From positions 4,058,058 through 4,122,057 of the forward strand of contig NC_135153.1 of the NCBI RefSeq assembly GCF_050948215.1: DNA of 64,000 nucleotides, read 5' to 3'. How positions within the stretch are numbered: position 1 is the first letter of the stretch; the number at the start of each line of letters is the position of its first letter. The notes under the pieces were generated by a model, which worked only from the letters and a program-made list of their open reading frames with translations, was not told the origin of the DNA and made no database searches. Shown piece after piece: positions 12,924 to 25,892 of the stretch. The position numbers and the translations under genes are program-made. This DNA comes from Halictus rubicundus (Eukaryota > Arthropoda > Insecta > Hymenoptera > Halictidae).

Positions 12924-13091
12924 CAGTGGCGGATTTAACGGTGAGCGGACTAAGCGGCCGCTTGGGGGCCCCTTTTTTTTTTTTGTTAATAAGTTTATGA
13001 GAGTTTTCTTGCAACTTCTATTTCCAACTTGAGTTTGAGGGCCCCAAAGTTTTTACCGCTTGGGGCCTCCACTTGACTTGAGCTGCCACTG
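12924..13091. repeat. hAT-type MITE with exact 8-bp target duplication
   Basis: Terminal inverted repeats CAGTGGCGGAT at the left and TGCCACTG at the right, with a long inner palindrome (GCTTGGGGGCCCC against GGGCCCCAAAG and GGGGCCTCC). Flanked by perfect 8-bp duplications, GCTCTTCC at 12,916-12,923 and 13,092-13,099. CAGNG ends plus 8-bp TSDs are the hAT signature. Non-coding, 168 bp. Confidence 0.85.
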
Positions 13092-13099
13092 GCTCTTCC

Positions 13100-13853
13100 G
13101 ATAGTTCGAGGGTCCCAGTCAGCTTGACTTTGGCGAAAGTGGATTTCCGTATGATCGCGGCAAGATCAAGGGAAACGGGATCATGGAGGGCAGACGATCG
13201 TGCAACGCTAGAGAGTAGAGAAGCGTGGAACGTGACTTCTCGCGGCGGGATGCGTGTGTCCTGAACGAGCCGGTCCGTGTACGTGTACGTGGTCGCTCGC
13301 GAATGTACGTATCTATAGTTGCCCCGCTGGAAAACGTGTTTATTGGTTAATTGCATCATTGTTGCCAAGTGCCTGGCTGCCAATTGGCTCGGCCATCAAT
13401 CGCCGCGCGGTGGCTACACGTCCGTTCGATATCCGGCGAAAAACGTTCCGCGTGTCGATCGAGCTTCCCGCGCCGCGCCGGCCGATTCGCCTCCGCGATA
13501 TCCTTTTTTTCGGGTACCGGGCGTCTTTTCGTGACCGATCGGTGCCCCGTTGTCCCCGGCAACCATTAACCGGCAAATAAACCGATCATTGTCAGCGTCG
13601 GTCTACGAAACGATACGATTTCGGCAGTCGCCTCTGCGAGCGCTCGAGAAAGATTAATCGAGCCGGTATTTATCCGAGCAATTTGACTAATCGACGACGC
13701 GGACCGATCGGACGTGTAAACCGATGGCCAGGTAAATTTGATTAGCGGCGAATACGGTGGCGGTCCAGGACCGATTCGCGGTGGCATGCTTGTTTCGAAC
13801 AGATGAAGAGTAACCGCGGGGTCGAATCGAAGAAAAGACTCCAGCCGCTTACC
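13100..13853. other. CpG-rich gene-free stretch
   Basis: Several overlapping short frames (13,254-13,580 region) in all phases, typical of stop-poor CpG-rich DNA. No domain or splice pattern recognised. Confidence 0.35.
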
Positions 13854-14493
13854 CCCATCTAGCCAATGCTGTTTCAATCTTTAGCGCAATGTTCGCACCA
13901 CACTTTGCGACCAAAAGATTTGCCCATTTGGTACCAAACCCTGCTTGGAGCAGAATTTGGACCCCATTTTGTATGAATTAGACACCAAAATTTGTCGACA
14001 AATTCCTAGTGAAATTCGGGGACAGATGGATCGCAAATTGAGTGCAAACCTTGGCTTCGTTCAGCTTTGTTATAGAGGGCAGGTCCGTCGCACTAAGAGC
14101 GGACGCAACCTTGTTCTAATAGTAAATATCGAGAAAAATTGAAGTAAATCTTCCTGTAGGGTTGAAAAAGGTATTTTATTTAAGTTTCTAAAGCCCTGTG
14201 CCGTGAAAGACAAAGCGCCGTAAAAAAATGTGTCATAAAAAACAAAATATGTGTGTAAATGTGTTATACTCCGATTTAGCCCGATATTTACTTTCAGAAC
14301 AAGGTTAGGTTCCCTCTTAGTGCGACCGACCTGCCCTCTGTAACGAAGCTGAACGAAACCAAGGTTTGGCTTCAATTTAGCATGGAATTTTGGCTGGAGA
14401 CTGCACTCAAATACCGAGCCTAATGCGGAAACATATGGATAGGAATTTGGAGAAAAATTTTGGTGCCAAATTCGAAGCAAATTGTTTACTGGG
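13854..14493. repeat. Foldback-type element with ~230-bp inverted arms (family C, copy 1)
   Basis: The left arm (AACCTTGGCTTCGTTCAG, GAGGGCAGGTCCGTCGCACT, AACCTTGTTCTAA) reappears inverted at 14,280-14,420 (AGAACAAGGTTAGGTTCCC, TAGTGCGACCGACCTGCCCT, CCAAGGTTTGGCTTC). Left terminus is CCCATCTAGCCAATGCTG, right terminus CAAATTGTTTACTGGG. A central unique part contains AAAAAATGTGTCATAAAAAA. A second copy occupies 26,478-27,039. Short frames within it are products of the arms, not genes. Confidence 0.8.
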
Positions 14494-14653
14494 TCGGTAG
14501 GAAGTTGACGCTAAAACGGAATCGATATGGTCCGGCAAAGACTTGGGTCTGACGGGGACCACGCCACGAGATCTAACAATTGTACCGATCTTGGACTCGA
14601 TATGGTCGGCCATAGAATTATTCGAACGAAGAAAAACGGCGTTGCCTTATAAC

Positions 14654-14850
14654 TAGACAGCCGATTTTCTGCATTTATGTCAAAAATGGATATGCGTAAC
14701 ACGAAACAGTGTATCAGAAGAATTTAAACATACTGTTATATTATTTTCAACCTGTTAAACATATTAAGAAGGAAAATAAATTTTTATTTCACTTCAGTTT
14801 CTTGCAATTCTGGTAGAAAATTTGTATTTTGCATATAGAACCGCTGTCTA
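14654..14850. repeat. MITE, TAGACTGCGGAT family (family B, copy 2)
   Basis: Begins TAGACAGCCGATTTTCTGC and ends GCATATAGAACCGCTGTCTA: 197 bp with good 20-bp inverted ends. The internal TTTTTATTTCACTYC and TTTCTTGCAA segments are shared with the 952-1,149 copy. Confidence 0.75.
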
Positions 14851-17800
14851 CTTATAACAGTAAACTGTTACTGTATAATTGATCGCTTGGAATGGTCAGG
14901 TGGTACGCTTCCAAGATGGCCAAGGTCTTAAATCACGTCGTGCTTGCCCGTTAGCTTCACGGTGAAAAATTTCACGAATTCGGAACAACGGGAGAGGCCA
15001 GCACGCGTAATCTTTCCTATTTATCATCGATGCAGTTCGACTGCGCGCGCGCAATCGTCCTCAGGATCACAACGGAATCCAATTTCGGATCAAAATATTA
15101 AGCCAGGTCACCGTGAAATGTACGCGCGCGCGTATCCGCGAGTGGGTTTCAGTTTGGTAAAACGATCAAAAAATGATTTTCCGCGAAAACACCTATGACG
15201 CCTGTGATCCGGTGTTCCCAGTGACCGTCACTATTTCCACGCTTCCTGATAACGGACACACGAGCGCGCTGATATCAGCCGGCCGCGCGCGAGAATTAAT
15301 TGCCGAAGCGGCAATGGATCAGGCGAAAAGTTTTATCGGCGGCCACAACCGCTCACGGATGGACGAGCATCGCTCGGGCTGGCTCGAACGGGAAACTTTT
15401 CGCGTCGCGACGCGACGGTGCGCTGCGGGGGATCTTCGGGACCTGCTCCCGGGTACTCCGAGAGCATGAAAAGTCATTAGAATCCTATCTGAAGTCGTTC
15501 CTGCGGAACAAAGCGGCTGTGCTCGTTCCCCGTTGCAGCCAGCAACGCGAATCGCGCGTTCCCGATAAACCGGGGCAAAAAATAATTCTGGTTCGCGTCG
15601 ATAACGTGCGCGCACGCTCGCGCGCTGACGAGACGAACAGAGTCACTGTAAAAAATGAAGAAAAAAGAAAAAAAAACAGAAAAGAGTATTCCTTTGGTCG
15701 GTAGAAAATGCTTTTTATCGTGCACGCTCCACCTGCGTTCTCCCGCCGAGAACGAAACAAAGCGTGTGGGGCCAGGGGGGCGGAGGAGAGGGGGGCAGCG
15801 TTGGAAAGAGAGAAGCTCCCAGAAAAAGAAGCGGACTATTACTTTTTAATATATTGTCGCTTTTTATTGCGCTCGAATCGTTTTCCCTTTGTCAGACCAT
15901 GTCGGCGAGTCGCACGATAAATGCGGTCGCGGCTCGTACGCGGCCAGATACCGTACGGTGGAATCGGAAGAACCGCGATCTTCCACGAGGTAACCCCTTA
16001 ACAGAGCACTCTGACATTGCGGTAAGTGCAAAATGAAAAAAAAAATGCCACGGGAAAGAGAACGAAAACTCGGCGGGAGAACGAGTCGGGACGGAAAGAA
16101 AGAGGGAAGACCGTATACGAGGAGCACGATATTAAAAAATGGGGAAGGAACGACGACGGGAGAAATCGGGAGGAGTGTTTTCGTCACAGCACCGAGGCGA
16201 AGAGAAATGACATTACATAGCATGAAGGCGCGATGCAGAAAAAGCTCTCGAGCTTCGAGCAACGCTTCGCGCCCGTCGACGACTGCAAAAAACCGCTTAA
16301 AAAGCTCCGCCGCGCTGCCTAGCTCGAATGATCGCCTGGATTCGAGCGCGCCGATTATACGCGTACCCATTGACGTGTGCAGGAACGTTTACGCGTTCAG
16401 AAGTGCTTCCCTTCTCCGCAGCTTTACGGAGACGCGGAACAACGGCGCCGAAGTTGCCGTTTTATTCGATAATTCGCACCAGCCTCCGTATCGCAATCTC
16501 CTGGAGCCTGTTCTACGATCTGCATCGAGAAATCGGCGCTTTTTTTGTGCTGTGTTGTTCGGTTGCAAACGGAAATATTTTTTGTAATTTCAACGTGACT
16601 CTGACAACTGGGATTAACGAAAAATTACTATGCATCGAATATTTCCGTGGAAACTGCGGAGAATTTTAGAACACGGGTTTTAGAACGTTTGAATGCAATT
16701 TCAGTAGTAGTCAGCCATCTTAGGGATTGTTATTATTATGTACTACACTATGTCCTAAGGATTAATAGTAACATTTAGCCTGTTACGTATAATAGTATTG
16801 ATATCCAGCGGTGTTGGAAATCTCAGTCGCCTTTTCTCGAAAGACGGCGAAACGTTTTAGCGCATTGTATTCATACATATTTGATTATATCAATCGCCTA
16901 AATTTGTTGGGGCTGGGAGAAAGTTTAAAACCTCCAAAAAACACGGCTACAACAACGTGGAAGAGTCTGTAAAAAGCGAGGGATTAGACGAACCCATGTT
17001 TAAATTCAACGAAATGCTGAGCCCAATCTTTTCTACGCCACTGGTTATTCGCAACGAATATACATACGCGGGTCTCGTGTACCTACATACGTGCCCGTGG
17101 GGACTGACTGCGGCTAGCAAAGAGGGTGGTTCTCTGAAGGCTTGTGAACACGCGACGGTAAAGTGTACACGCGCTCAACGAAACGTTACAGAAAACCGGC
17201 GCGGCGCGGCGCGGCGCGGTGGCGACGCGCGGCTCGGCTCGGCTCGGATCGGTGCAGCCGCGTATAGCCCATTGAAAATCATGAAGCACGCTTCTGTCTC
17301 ATCGTCGAATCAAACGGCAGACAACAGTTTCCCCGATGCGGTATATCTATTTACGACGAGGCAGTAAACTTCCACGGCTGCGTCTACGTGGCACCCTATA
17401 CACCCGGTTAATGACAAACACGGCGAATTGCTCCTCCGCCCTTCGTGCCTCTGGTTCAATAAAAACTGATCGTCGGAGTCGGCGAAGACGCGAAGCGACG
17501 TGTTCTTCGGAGTGCGTAAAGCACCGCGGATAACGCGCGTGCTAAAAGGACGGAAAGTCCCTGAAGAGAGACCGAGAGAGAGAGAGAGAGAAAAAAAGAT
17601 CGGAGGAGAAGAGTCGAGTTCCACCGCTGCCGCGGCAGCAGCAACGGCAGCGAAGAGGGACAACGCACTCGATCCGTCTTTTGGCGTGCCGATGATCGTC
17701 GAGACGCGTCGGCCGCCGCAAAACCATAATTCCCCATCGGCGAGCAGAAACCACGGTCGTTTCCGACGACCTCGGTTACTTTTCATCCGTCAAAATTCAA

Positions 17801-18479
17801 CCGGCGCGGCGCAGACACAGCGGTATGTAAAGACGCTCGAAGAAGGAGGAGAACAAGAGACACGCCGCACCGCCGATAGTAGGACAAGGACGAGGAGAGG
17901 AAAGGGGGATCAGCGTATCGAGTGCAAGACGAGGACAGACGGTTGAACACGGTACACGGCGCGAAATGCTCTTCACTGATTTCCTTCTCTAAATATGGCC
18001 GCCTTCGAACATCCTCTCCTCCTCTACACACCGAGGGACTCCGGTGGTGCACCCCCTTTCCGATAACCACCCATAACCGCCCCTGCTTGCCCGAGGTTCT
18101 ACTTGATTGCCAAGGCGTCTTAACCTCGGCCTCGGCGGCAGTCCGCGCGGACTCCGGGATCCCTCGGCGTTTGGAAAAACCGACGAAACGGCCTATGACA
18201 GACCGGGACTTGCGGCAACAGCCAACCTGAACGCGGAAAAATCCCCGGCGACGCCCAGTGGGCGAATAAAGAGGCGTAATCGAGAACGAAAAAGGCCAAT
18301 CCTGCCAGAAGACCGCAGTCACTCCGACCAACTGGCTTCGGCGCAGCGCGCCGCTTGACAGCCGGCCGTTAAGTCCGCGCGGACTGCTTCCCCCGACCTT
18401 TATTATGCCTTTCTACGTGCCGGTATACGTGTGTATAGACACGGCTACAACCGCGCGCGCGGCCTATACTATCTCGTTT

Positions 18480-18528
<49 letters not shown>

Positions 18529-19250
18529 TCGAGTCCCGAACCGGTACGGTGGTAGGGGCTCGAAGAAAGAAGAGGGTACGACCCCCGGGGTCGCGGAAGA
18601 AAGAAGAAAGAGGAGGCAGTACGGTCACCAAATGAACGAACATTTCCGTGGCACGAACCACGGAAAACGTTCGAACCGGAGAATAACGTTGCCGGGCGGT
18701 AGTGGCGGTGATAGTTCCGATGCTGGTAGTGGTAGCATTCGCGTTCTCGGGCCACTCCACACGGACTGGTCCAGCCAATTAATACCAACGCCTTTCGCTC
18801 CCAGACTCCGAAAAATCCTCTTGTTCCTAGCCACGACAACGAGCAGCCGCGGGTCCATTCGACGATATCGTTCCTGGTAGCCCAACCGTTTCGTTGACAA
18901 CTGCGACGAAGGTGTTATCCCCGCGCCGTGAAAAAGTTTTGTCAAATCGGACTCGACTCTGCTGCGGACTATACAACCGCTCCCTCCTCGATCCATTCGT
19001 TCCCGTTCTACGTCTATGCACTACTTTATCATTCTTTCTCTTTCTCCTTCCCGTTTTACGTCTCAACAGGGAGGGGGCAGCAGCGTCCGCGCGTCGGCCG
19101 ATGTCCTTATTCCGACGCGAAGAGACGTTACACACCTGCCATTTTTCTCAAGTGGAAAAGAATTTCGAAGCTAGTGGACGACTGAACGGGTATACATAGA
19201 GGGAAAAGGGAAAGGCAGAGGGCGAACTGAATCCAGTTACTTGCAAATGA
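14851..19250. other. CpG-rich block with microsatellites, no supportable gene
   Basis: CpG-dense from about 14,950 to 19,200, with GA/CT tracts at 17,565-17,590 and 18,482-18,522, a GCGGC repeat at 17,198-17,220 and poly-A/G runs. Many long but mutually overlapping frames in five or six phases are explained by low stop-codon frequency. I could not connect any into a spliced product. It could hold 5' exons or regulatory DNA of a gene whose body lies outside the window. Confidence 0.35.
18482..18522. repeat. (CT)n microsatellite
   Basis: About 40 bp of CT dinucleotides. Confidence 0.9.
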
Positions 19251-22200
19251 AATTACTCTTGCTCCGTTCCGTTAAGCTATTCGAATCGATCTCCGGCTAT
19301 CGGCCGATTACGACGATCGGCTTGCGCTCCGTGATCGTTCCGATCGTTCAACCACGGGCTTGTTTAATCACGTCGAAAAACAATATTAATAAAGCTCGGG
19401 GACGTTCGTGACGCGCCGCCGTTCGTTGGATCTAACGAATTCACCGACACAGACAATTATATCATTACGAGTGTATTTACGAATGCGGCGACACGCCGAC
19501 GGCTCGGTTTTGGCCAGTCCCGGGGCTTCATTGATGAAATCGTAAAAAATTCACCACACAGTATATTCAGTGCAGACGACCAGGGCTGGATACACTATCT
19601 GTGGAACCCTGTACCTCTGTCAGAATAAAATTGTAGTTGGGCAAAACAGTTATTGCTAAATATCTACAAAAGTAGAGTTATTCCCGATTTCGATAATTTT
19701 TTGATATGTCGTCATCGTCACTCGCTACACCCTCCGTCCGAAAATATTCAATCTGTAGTAAACTCGTTTCTAATCAAATTAAAATTAGATTGTTAGTTGT
19801 AAATAATTATCGAATATAATTAGATGCTTATTAGAAATGCAAGAATTAAATTAAAAAGAAGATGGCGTATTTAGTAAAAATTTGTTTGATATTATTGGAG
19901 ATAATTATGTTTTTATTGTCTCAACGGTGGTATTCGTCAGCAAAGGGAACTAGGTACAAATGCAATGGCTGTTAAATAGAATGGCGAATGAAAAGTTATG
20001 TCGCTCTGAGTAAACTTTTTTAAATAAACAACAATCAAGTAAAACCTTTCGATGTTTATGTCGAATACACTCGTCATTAAAAAATGATATCATTGTTTAA
20101 CGATGAGTATATTATAGGTAAAACAAATTTAATTTTGTCATTCAAAGCAAACCAAAGCAAAATTTATATTCGCTAATTTAACACATTTCAGAACAATAAT
20201 CAACTAAACGTTGAGAAACAATAATACTTTTTTCTTTAAAAACAAATTGCATTCTTAACTTCTATCTTTTCTTATCCAAATATTTATCTATTTATTTAAA
20301 ATATTGCTAATTCTGAATACTGATTATTTTTCTGGTTACGAGTTAACCAAAGTTTAAAGTCTGTAAATAATGATTAACGAATCGTTTGTTTCGTTAAAAT
20401 TTACTTGAATTTGATAGAAAGCGAATTTATTCTGCTTTAAACGAGTAAAATATTCAGTATTACATTTATTATTTATAATAAAGTACTACAAAAACTAAAG
20501 TGTTACATCGTGTATCATTGTAACTTTTACAGCTAACTAGGTGTATGCATTAAAATGCATTCCTACTCACTAATCTCCATCACACTATGTTTTTATTCCG
20601 TGTGACGAGTGATTCATGAATTTTCAATATATCGTGTAAAAGATTTAAGCTTCGAACAACGTTATTGATCAATGCCAAGAGTCGCGAATTAATTTGTATA
20701 CCTAATACATTAATTGCAAAAACCGATACCGTTGCCGATACCGCTTTTCTTCCACACTATACCGGAAACGCTGTGTCGCGCAGGAGCGAAATATCGCGAA
20801 TAGAACCGCGATGAAAGAAAAGCTGGATGTTCGTTCTGTGAAAATGGCGAGAGTTAATTTTTGGCCGAGCCTTGCTATTATGGCGGCGCGTTGCACGTTG
20901 CGGCTACTGGCAGCCGGTTCTGCACGTGGTGGCGTACCGGTCGAAATAAACCGGAAAAGAAAAACTGAAACACAGTGACGCGCCTCATTATTTTGGAGAG
21001 CGGCGAGCGACGAGGACCGGATATATATTCGACGTATCAATAAAGTATAATGAATTTCGACACGCGGAATGTTAACAGGGCCGTGTGTTCATAAAATCCC
21101 GCGTACGCTTATGACCGGGCGCGTTCATAACAACCCATGTCAATGCGCATCGTTTTCCTGCGGAGATTTTCGGGAATTCCAATATATATTCCGTCAAAAT
21201 TTCCGGATTAAATTAATAATCGATTTTACAACCGGCGCGGGGTAGGGGGGAGAGAGGGGGAGGAACGCGGCGATTTATTAGCGTACCGGTGTTGTACATA
21301 AAATTGCACTTCACTTTCTCTCTTTTTCTTGTTTCGTAATCAACCCCCTTACCACCGCCCATCCCCTCTCCCGGTACCTTGCAGCATACTTTATCCCCCC
21401 GTATACGGGAATTCATCCCCCTTCTCCGACGCGGTGAGCTCTTTCGCCAGAGATTTCGATCGATCGTTTTCAATGCGGTGTCATTTCAACGAGAACCACG
21501 GCAAGCGAACACTCTCGACGCTTAACGATCGTTTTATAAAATGACGTGACCCTCGTAATTTCATTATACCTTAATCCGACGAACGTTGGCGTTGCGGCGG
21601 GGGAGAAAGGGTAGCCGCGCCGCGACAGAAAGAGAGAGACAGACAGAAAGAAAGCAGAGAGAGAGAGAGAGAGACAAGCGAGCCAGCCAGCAGAAGCGAG
21701 AGGAAACCGAACGGGCGAAACGCTGAAAAAAGGGAGGGAAGGTAGAAACCTCTCTTCGATATTCAAGAGTGGCACTCGCAATATTAACGAGCGCCTATTA
21801 GCGAGTGGCAACTGGTAGAGGAAGGGAAATCCGTTTTGCTTTCTTTCGTTCTTCGCTTTTCCTTTTTTTTTTTTTCTAAATACAAGAAGGGTTGGCGCGA
21901 ATCTCCCGCCCACCCTGCCATTAAATCATCCACCCCACCTTTCGTCTCTTTTTACGAGACCGTTTTTAATTCGTTCGTTCGCCATGCGCGAGTTGAATTT
22001 TATCGCGCGACGGACGAGCTATAGCCGAGCCGATGGAAGTATCGACTCAGGCGACGACGCGAGTTTCCTGCACGAGACTGCCGACGGATCGTTTGAAATA
22101 TTTTTTTCATACTGTACGGTAGAACCCCGTGTGTATCTAAACTCGTCGAGAGGGACAAGCAGTTCGGATAACCGGGTCGTTCAAACGATACGAGTTCAAC

Positions 22201-23385
22201 TATTCTCTCCACTCTCCGTAACTGTTCGTCCAAATACAATAGGAGTACACGGTTAAATGCGCGGATGCGAAGCAAACACACAGTTTTCTCTGCTTATACC
22301 AATTTTTCAATACTAAATTCATTGTTTCGTTAGTTATTCAGTAGATAGAAAAATTCTTAGAAAATTAAAGAATTGAAGTAAAATAAATTAAATAAAAATA
22401 AATAAAATGAAAAAGTATAATGCGATATGTTTTATTCTGCGTTACTTATAAGTTAAAAATATTAAAGACCACCATAAAGTGAGGAATAATCAACATTTCG
22501 AAGCGTCCCCTAGAACCGGTCACGGTAAAAATGACTAATAATAATATTTTTGGAAGTCTGAACATTGAATCCAATTTTTTCACTATTTTCGAAACAAACT
22601 ACCCACTACGCCGCGTATGAACATATTTAATTTTATATTTATTTTATATTTTTAATTTTATTTTTTAATTTAATTTAATTTAAAAAAATTTTTTTATCTC
22701 ACATTTTCGACTTAATTTTTTACGTAGAATGGCCCCCTCTTCGATTGTACCATCATCTAGCGATCACCCTCTATAAAAGAACGAAAGAGAAGCTTTACGT
22801 GCATTTTTGTGACAAGGTAGAACGCTCCTATCCGGCGCAAAATGGACTAATCAAAGGTTCATTGCGTGACGAGACGCGGCAGTATTGTTACTATGACGAG
22901 CTCCATCTTTACCGCGAACAAGCAGTAAATAACCTCTTGTGTTGCGATGTTATTTATACAGTGGATACAAAAAACATTTGAACGCTAAAATTTCTGATTC
23001 CGGAAAAATTGTTGTTATTCAACGTGTGGTAATTTCGTAGAAAAATCAATTTGGACTCATTTTAAAGCTTCAAGCTTCTCCTTCCGAAGAACATTGCTCA
23101 TTTAAGATATTTTCACATAGTGCAACGGATGGAAAACTGAAGATCAATTTTTTCTTAAAACAATTATAGACATTGAAACCGCTGTAAAAATATTGGAACA
23201 TTTTTTTCCTGCCTCAATCCACCACGGATTTGAAGATTGAAGCCTCCCCTTTGCAACAACCTCTTCATAATTGTTGTACAATTTTGTTTTCACTGTTTTA
23301 TAGAACAAAAATGAGAAACAAGTTCGATCGCCCCATGGTGTAAACACTTTATATTCATACGCGCCACGTGAACGGGCCATGGTGA
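19251..23385. other. Gene-free stretch
   Basis: AT-rich 19,560-20,720 and 22,290-22,740, with moderately GC-rich islands between (20,730-22,260) that carry GA tracts at 21,628-21,676. Frames at 22,745-22,981 and elsewhere show no recognisable motif. Confidence 0.35.
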
Positions 23386-23500
23386 AAGCATGGGGGAATA
23401 GCGCGGTAGAAGGGGAAATTAGAATGGGGGAACAAGTCTTGATCTGGCGACTATTCCCCCACTCTAATTTCCCCTTCTACCGCGCTATTCCCCCATGCTT
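23386..23500. repeat. Large near-perfect inverted repeat (47-bp arms)
   Basis: Arm 1 at 23,386-23,432 (contains CATGGGGGAATAGCGCGGTA) and arm 2 at 23,454-23,500 (contains TACCGCGCTATTCCCCCATG) are complementary over 47 bp with one mismatch, separated by a 21-bp spacer. Arm 2 is the start of dispersed repeat G, which also occurs singly at 12,759-12,890, so the structure looks like an inverted duplication of the end of G. Confidence 0.85.
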
Positions 23501-23625
23501 CCGCCACGGTCACGTGACGCGTTCCGTCTCTGTCGTGTCTGCGTCACAATGTCACGTGACTAACCCGCTACCGGCAGAGAGAGGGTAACTTTTTCCCCTC
23601 AATTCGTGCACCCTCCTCTCATCTG
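23468..23625. repeat. Dispersed repeat G, copy 2
   Basis: Same order of landmarks as 12,759-12,890: TTTCCCCTTCTACCGCGCTA, CGGTCACGTGACGC, GAGAGGGTAACTTTTTCCCC, CCTCTCATCTGACGA. Confidence 0.65.
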
Positions 23626-23743
23626 ACGACACTGCCCAGGGCAAGAACATGGCTGCCCGTACGGGCAGACGCTGAACATCTTCGAGTTTATACGAATGAA
23701 ATAGAGTACTGGCATCAGGAAGTATTGAGGTTTAGTCACGGAG

Positions 23744-24510
23744 AATTACACGATCCAGCAACGCATAGAATTTGTGAAAATTCACTACAAAAATGGTGAA
23801 AACTTTCCGGAGACGGTTCGAAAAGTCCGCACGGATTTTGGTGATCATAACGCACCATCTCGCAAAATCATTTTCAGCGATGAGTGATGAATTTGGGGGA
23901 CCGAAAATCCACAAGTGATTCAACAGCTTCCCGTGCATCCACCACGAGTCACTGTTTGCTGCGAATTTTGGGTTGGAGGAATGATTGGGCCGTACTTTTT
24001 TGAGAATGCTGCTGGAAATGTGGTTACCGTCACTGGTGTTCGTTACCGTGACATGATAACCAACTTTGTATGGAATCAATTGAACTTCATGGACTTGAAA
24101 GACATATTCTTCCAACAAGATGCCACACTGCGGGCGAAACAATGCAATTACTGCAGACGAAGTTTCCTGGTCGTGTTGTCTCGCGCCGCGGCGATGTGAA
24201 TTGGCCACCAAGATCGTGCGATTTGACGCCATTGGACTTCTTTCTTTGGGGTTTTCTGAAAGGAAAAGTGTATGCCAATGATCCGCAGACCATTCCGGAG
24301 TTTAAAGAAGCAATTGGACGCAGCATTACTGAAATGAGTCCGCAATTATGCCAAACTGTTATCGAAAATTTCGTCAAAAGTGTGAACGTTTGCAAACAGG
24401 CACGCGCGCGAGGCGGCCATTTATCAGATATTGTGTTCCACACACAATATTTCCTCCATGTTTGTACATTATATTAAAATAAAAAATGTCAGGTCATTTT
24501 GGGACACCCT
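23744..24510 (+). pseudogene. Degenerate mariner-like transposase (internally deleted, frameshifted)
   Basis: Remnant of a Tc1/mariner-superfamily transposase of the kind with an N-terminal helix-turn-helix (DUF4817-like) domain. The first segment (23,744-23,865) reads QQRIEFVKIHYKNGE and ends at HNAPSR, matching that domain. Then most of the middle is missing and the frame resumes at IIFSDE with a stop. From 23,915 the catalytic core reads GGMIGPYFFENAAGN and FFQQDAT; a frameshift near 24,120 moves to the frame with WPPRSCDLTPLDFFLWGFLK (final catalytic aspartate) and ends GGHLSDIVFHT. A terminal motif CATTTTGGGACACCCTTTAC follows at 24,495. No left TIR was found. Non-functional: deletion of several hundred bases, one stop and one frameshift. 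Confidence 0.85.
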
Positions 24511-25565
24511 TTACTGTTTGGGTACACTGTACCTTCTCCGTCTAACAAAAGATTTTGAGTGAACCGATCTTATTGATACTATGTACAGTCGAAAGATAAG
24601 AAAAAAAAAATGGTAGAAGTATTACAGCGTGGAAATGTAACAGCGGTACTCGTTATTTGATCCCGAATTCGAAATATCAAACATAGCGCGTCCGGTACAT
24701 GTCTGAATAAACATTCCCGGAGCGCAACGCGCCGCTGTTATCGCTGCAGGGAGAACTCGTGTCTACGAGGAGCAACAATGCACCTGGTATACGCTGTTCG
24801 GTATCCTGCAAGGTTCGTTGAAAAAAGGAGGGAGAAAAAGCGAAATGTGTGAATCGTTTATGGCTGATGCCAGATGCTCGACTGAATTTCGTAACGCGCC
24901 GAGGAAGTGCCAACTCGCTTATCAACGTTTACACGGTGCCTGCGCAATAACTGATTTATCAAGTCTTCACGTCGAATGTCTACACCCTGATATCGTGGAC
25001 ACACGATCAGCATCGGTAAACAATTTAATGTGTTGTTATGCCGATAAGCCCTCTTAATCCCCTCTTCTTTCCCTCTGCCCCCCACCCCACCACCCACTGA
25101 AATAAATTCGAAAATGATACTTGAATACACGGAACGTGTTTTTGGTCTGACTCCGATGGCCTCAAATTTTGAAACGCTTCGGTAACTAACCGTCGATATG
25201 AAAGTTGACATCCGTCGAGTTTGCAAACGTTTATTCGAAAGATGCTTGCCCGAAGTTTTACACACATAAATTCTAAGTAAATATTCTTCACGCTCCGGCA
25301 ATAACGTGCCGTTGTCGTCGAATGTTTGGCCTGTGCATACAATGCTCCGATGATTCTTACCGTTTGGACTTTATGCAGCCGTGGTATTGAGCAGTAAGTA
25401 AGTATCGTTCGAGCACAATTCCAACGATTTTATGCATCTTCCCCATCCCTTCTCTGATCTAGTGGGTACCGAGTTCATTTCGACACGAATTTAATCCTTC
25501 AGAGCACGATTTGGGCCTGTGACATCCATGCATTGAATTTGTATTATTTCAAATCTGCTCTCAAG
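24511..25565. other. Gene-free stretch
   Basis: Mixed composition; frames on both strands are short and lack recognisable motifs. Confidence 0.35.
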
Positions 25566-25892
25566 CAGTGGCGGATTGGGGGAGGGGGGCTATAGGGACT
25601 ATAACCGAGGGTGGCAAAATCCAGCAGCAGCAGATTTTTGGAAAAATACCGAAGGCACAAGTCACAACAGTAAAAACAAATAAATGAGAATGTTAACCAA
25701 TTTAAAAATAAAATTAACAAGAAATCATTTAAAGGCTACCTAACTCCCCCCATATCTGAAAAATAGGTTCAACAAAATTAGGGTAGTACTAATAATGTTG
25801 TGCTTTGTGCTATTGATACAGGGGAGAAAGCGTAAAAGGGAGCGAGCGATCCAGGGTAGCCCCTGGGCGACAGAAGTATAAATCCGCCACTG
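25566..25892. repeat. hAT-like MITE, CAGTGGCGGAT ends
   Basis: Starts CAGTGGCGGATTGGGGG and ends TAAATCCGCCACTG, giving an 11-bp inverted terminal match with the same ends as the 12,924-13,091 element. I do not see a clean 8-bp target duplication. The interior is different and non-coding. Confidence 0.6.

Noticed and set aside
17500..18996. Cluster of 100-180-codon frames as exons of a host gene
   Set aside because: Overlapping frames in nearly all phases, explained by low stop density in CpG-rich DNA; no consistent phase-compatible splice sites or known domain found.
22745..22981. 78-codon frame beginning MYHHLAITLYKRTKEK as a transposase or gene fragment
   Set aside because: No alignable motif to any family I know; length within chance expectation.
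23652..23667. Perfect 16-bp palindrome CTGCCCGTACGGGCAG
   Set aside because: Single short palindrome beside a mariner relic with no second copy; could be chance or a degraded element end.
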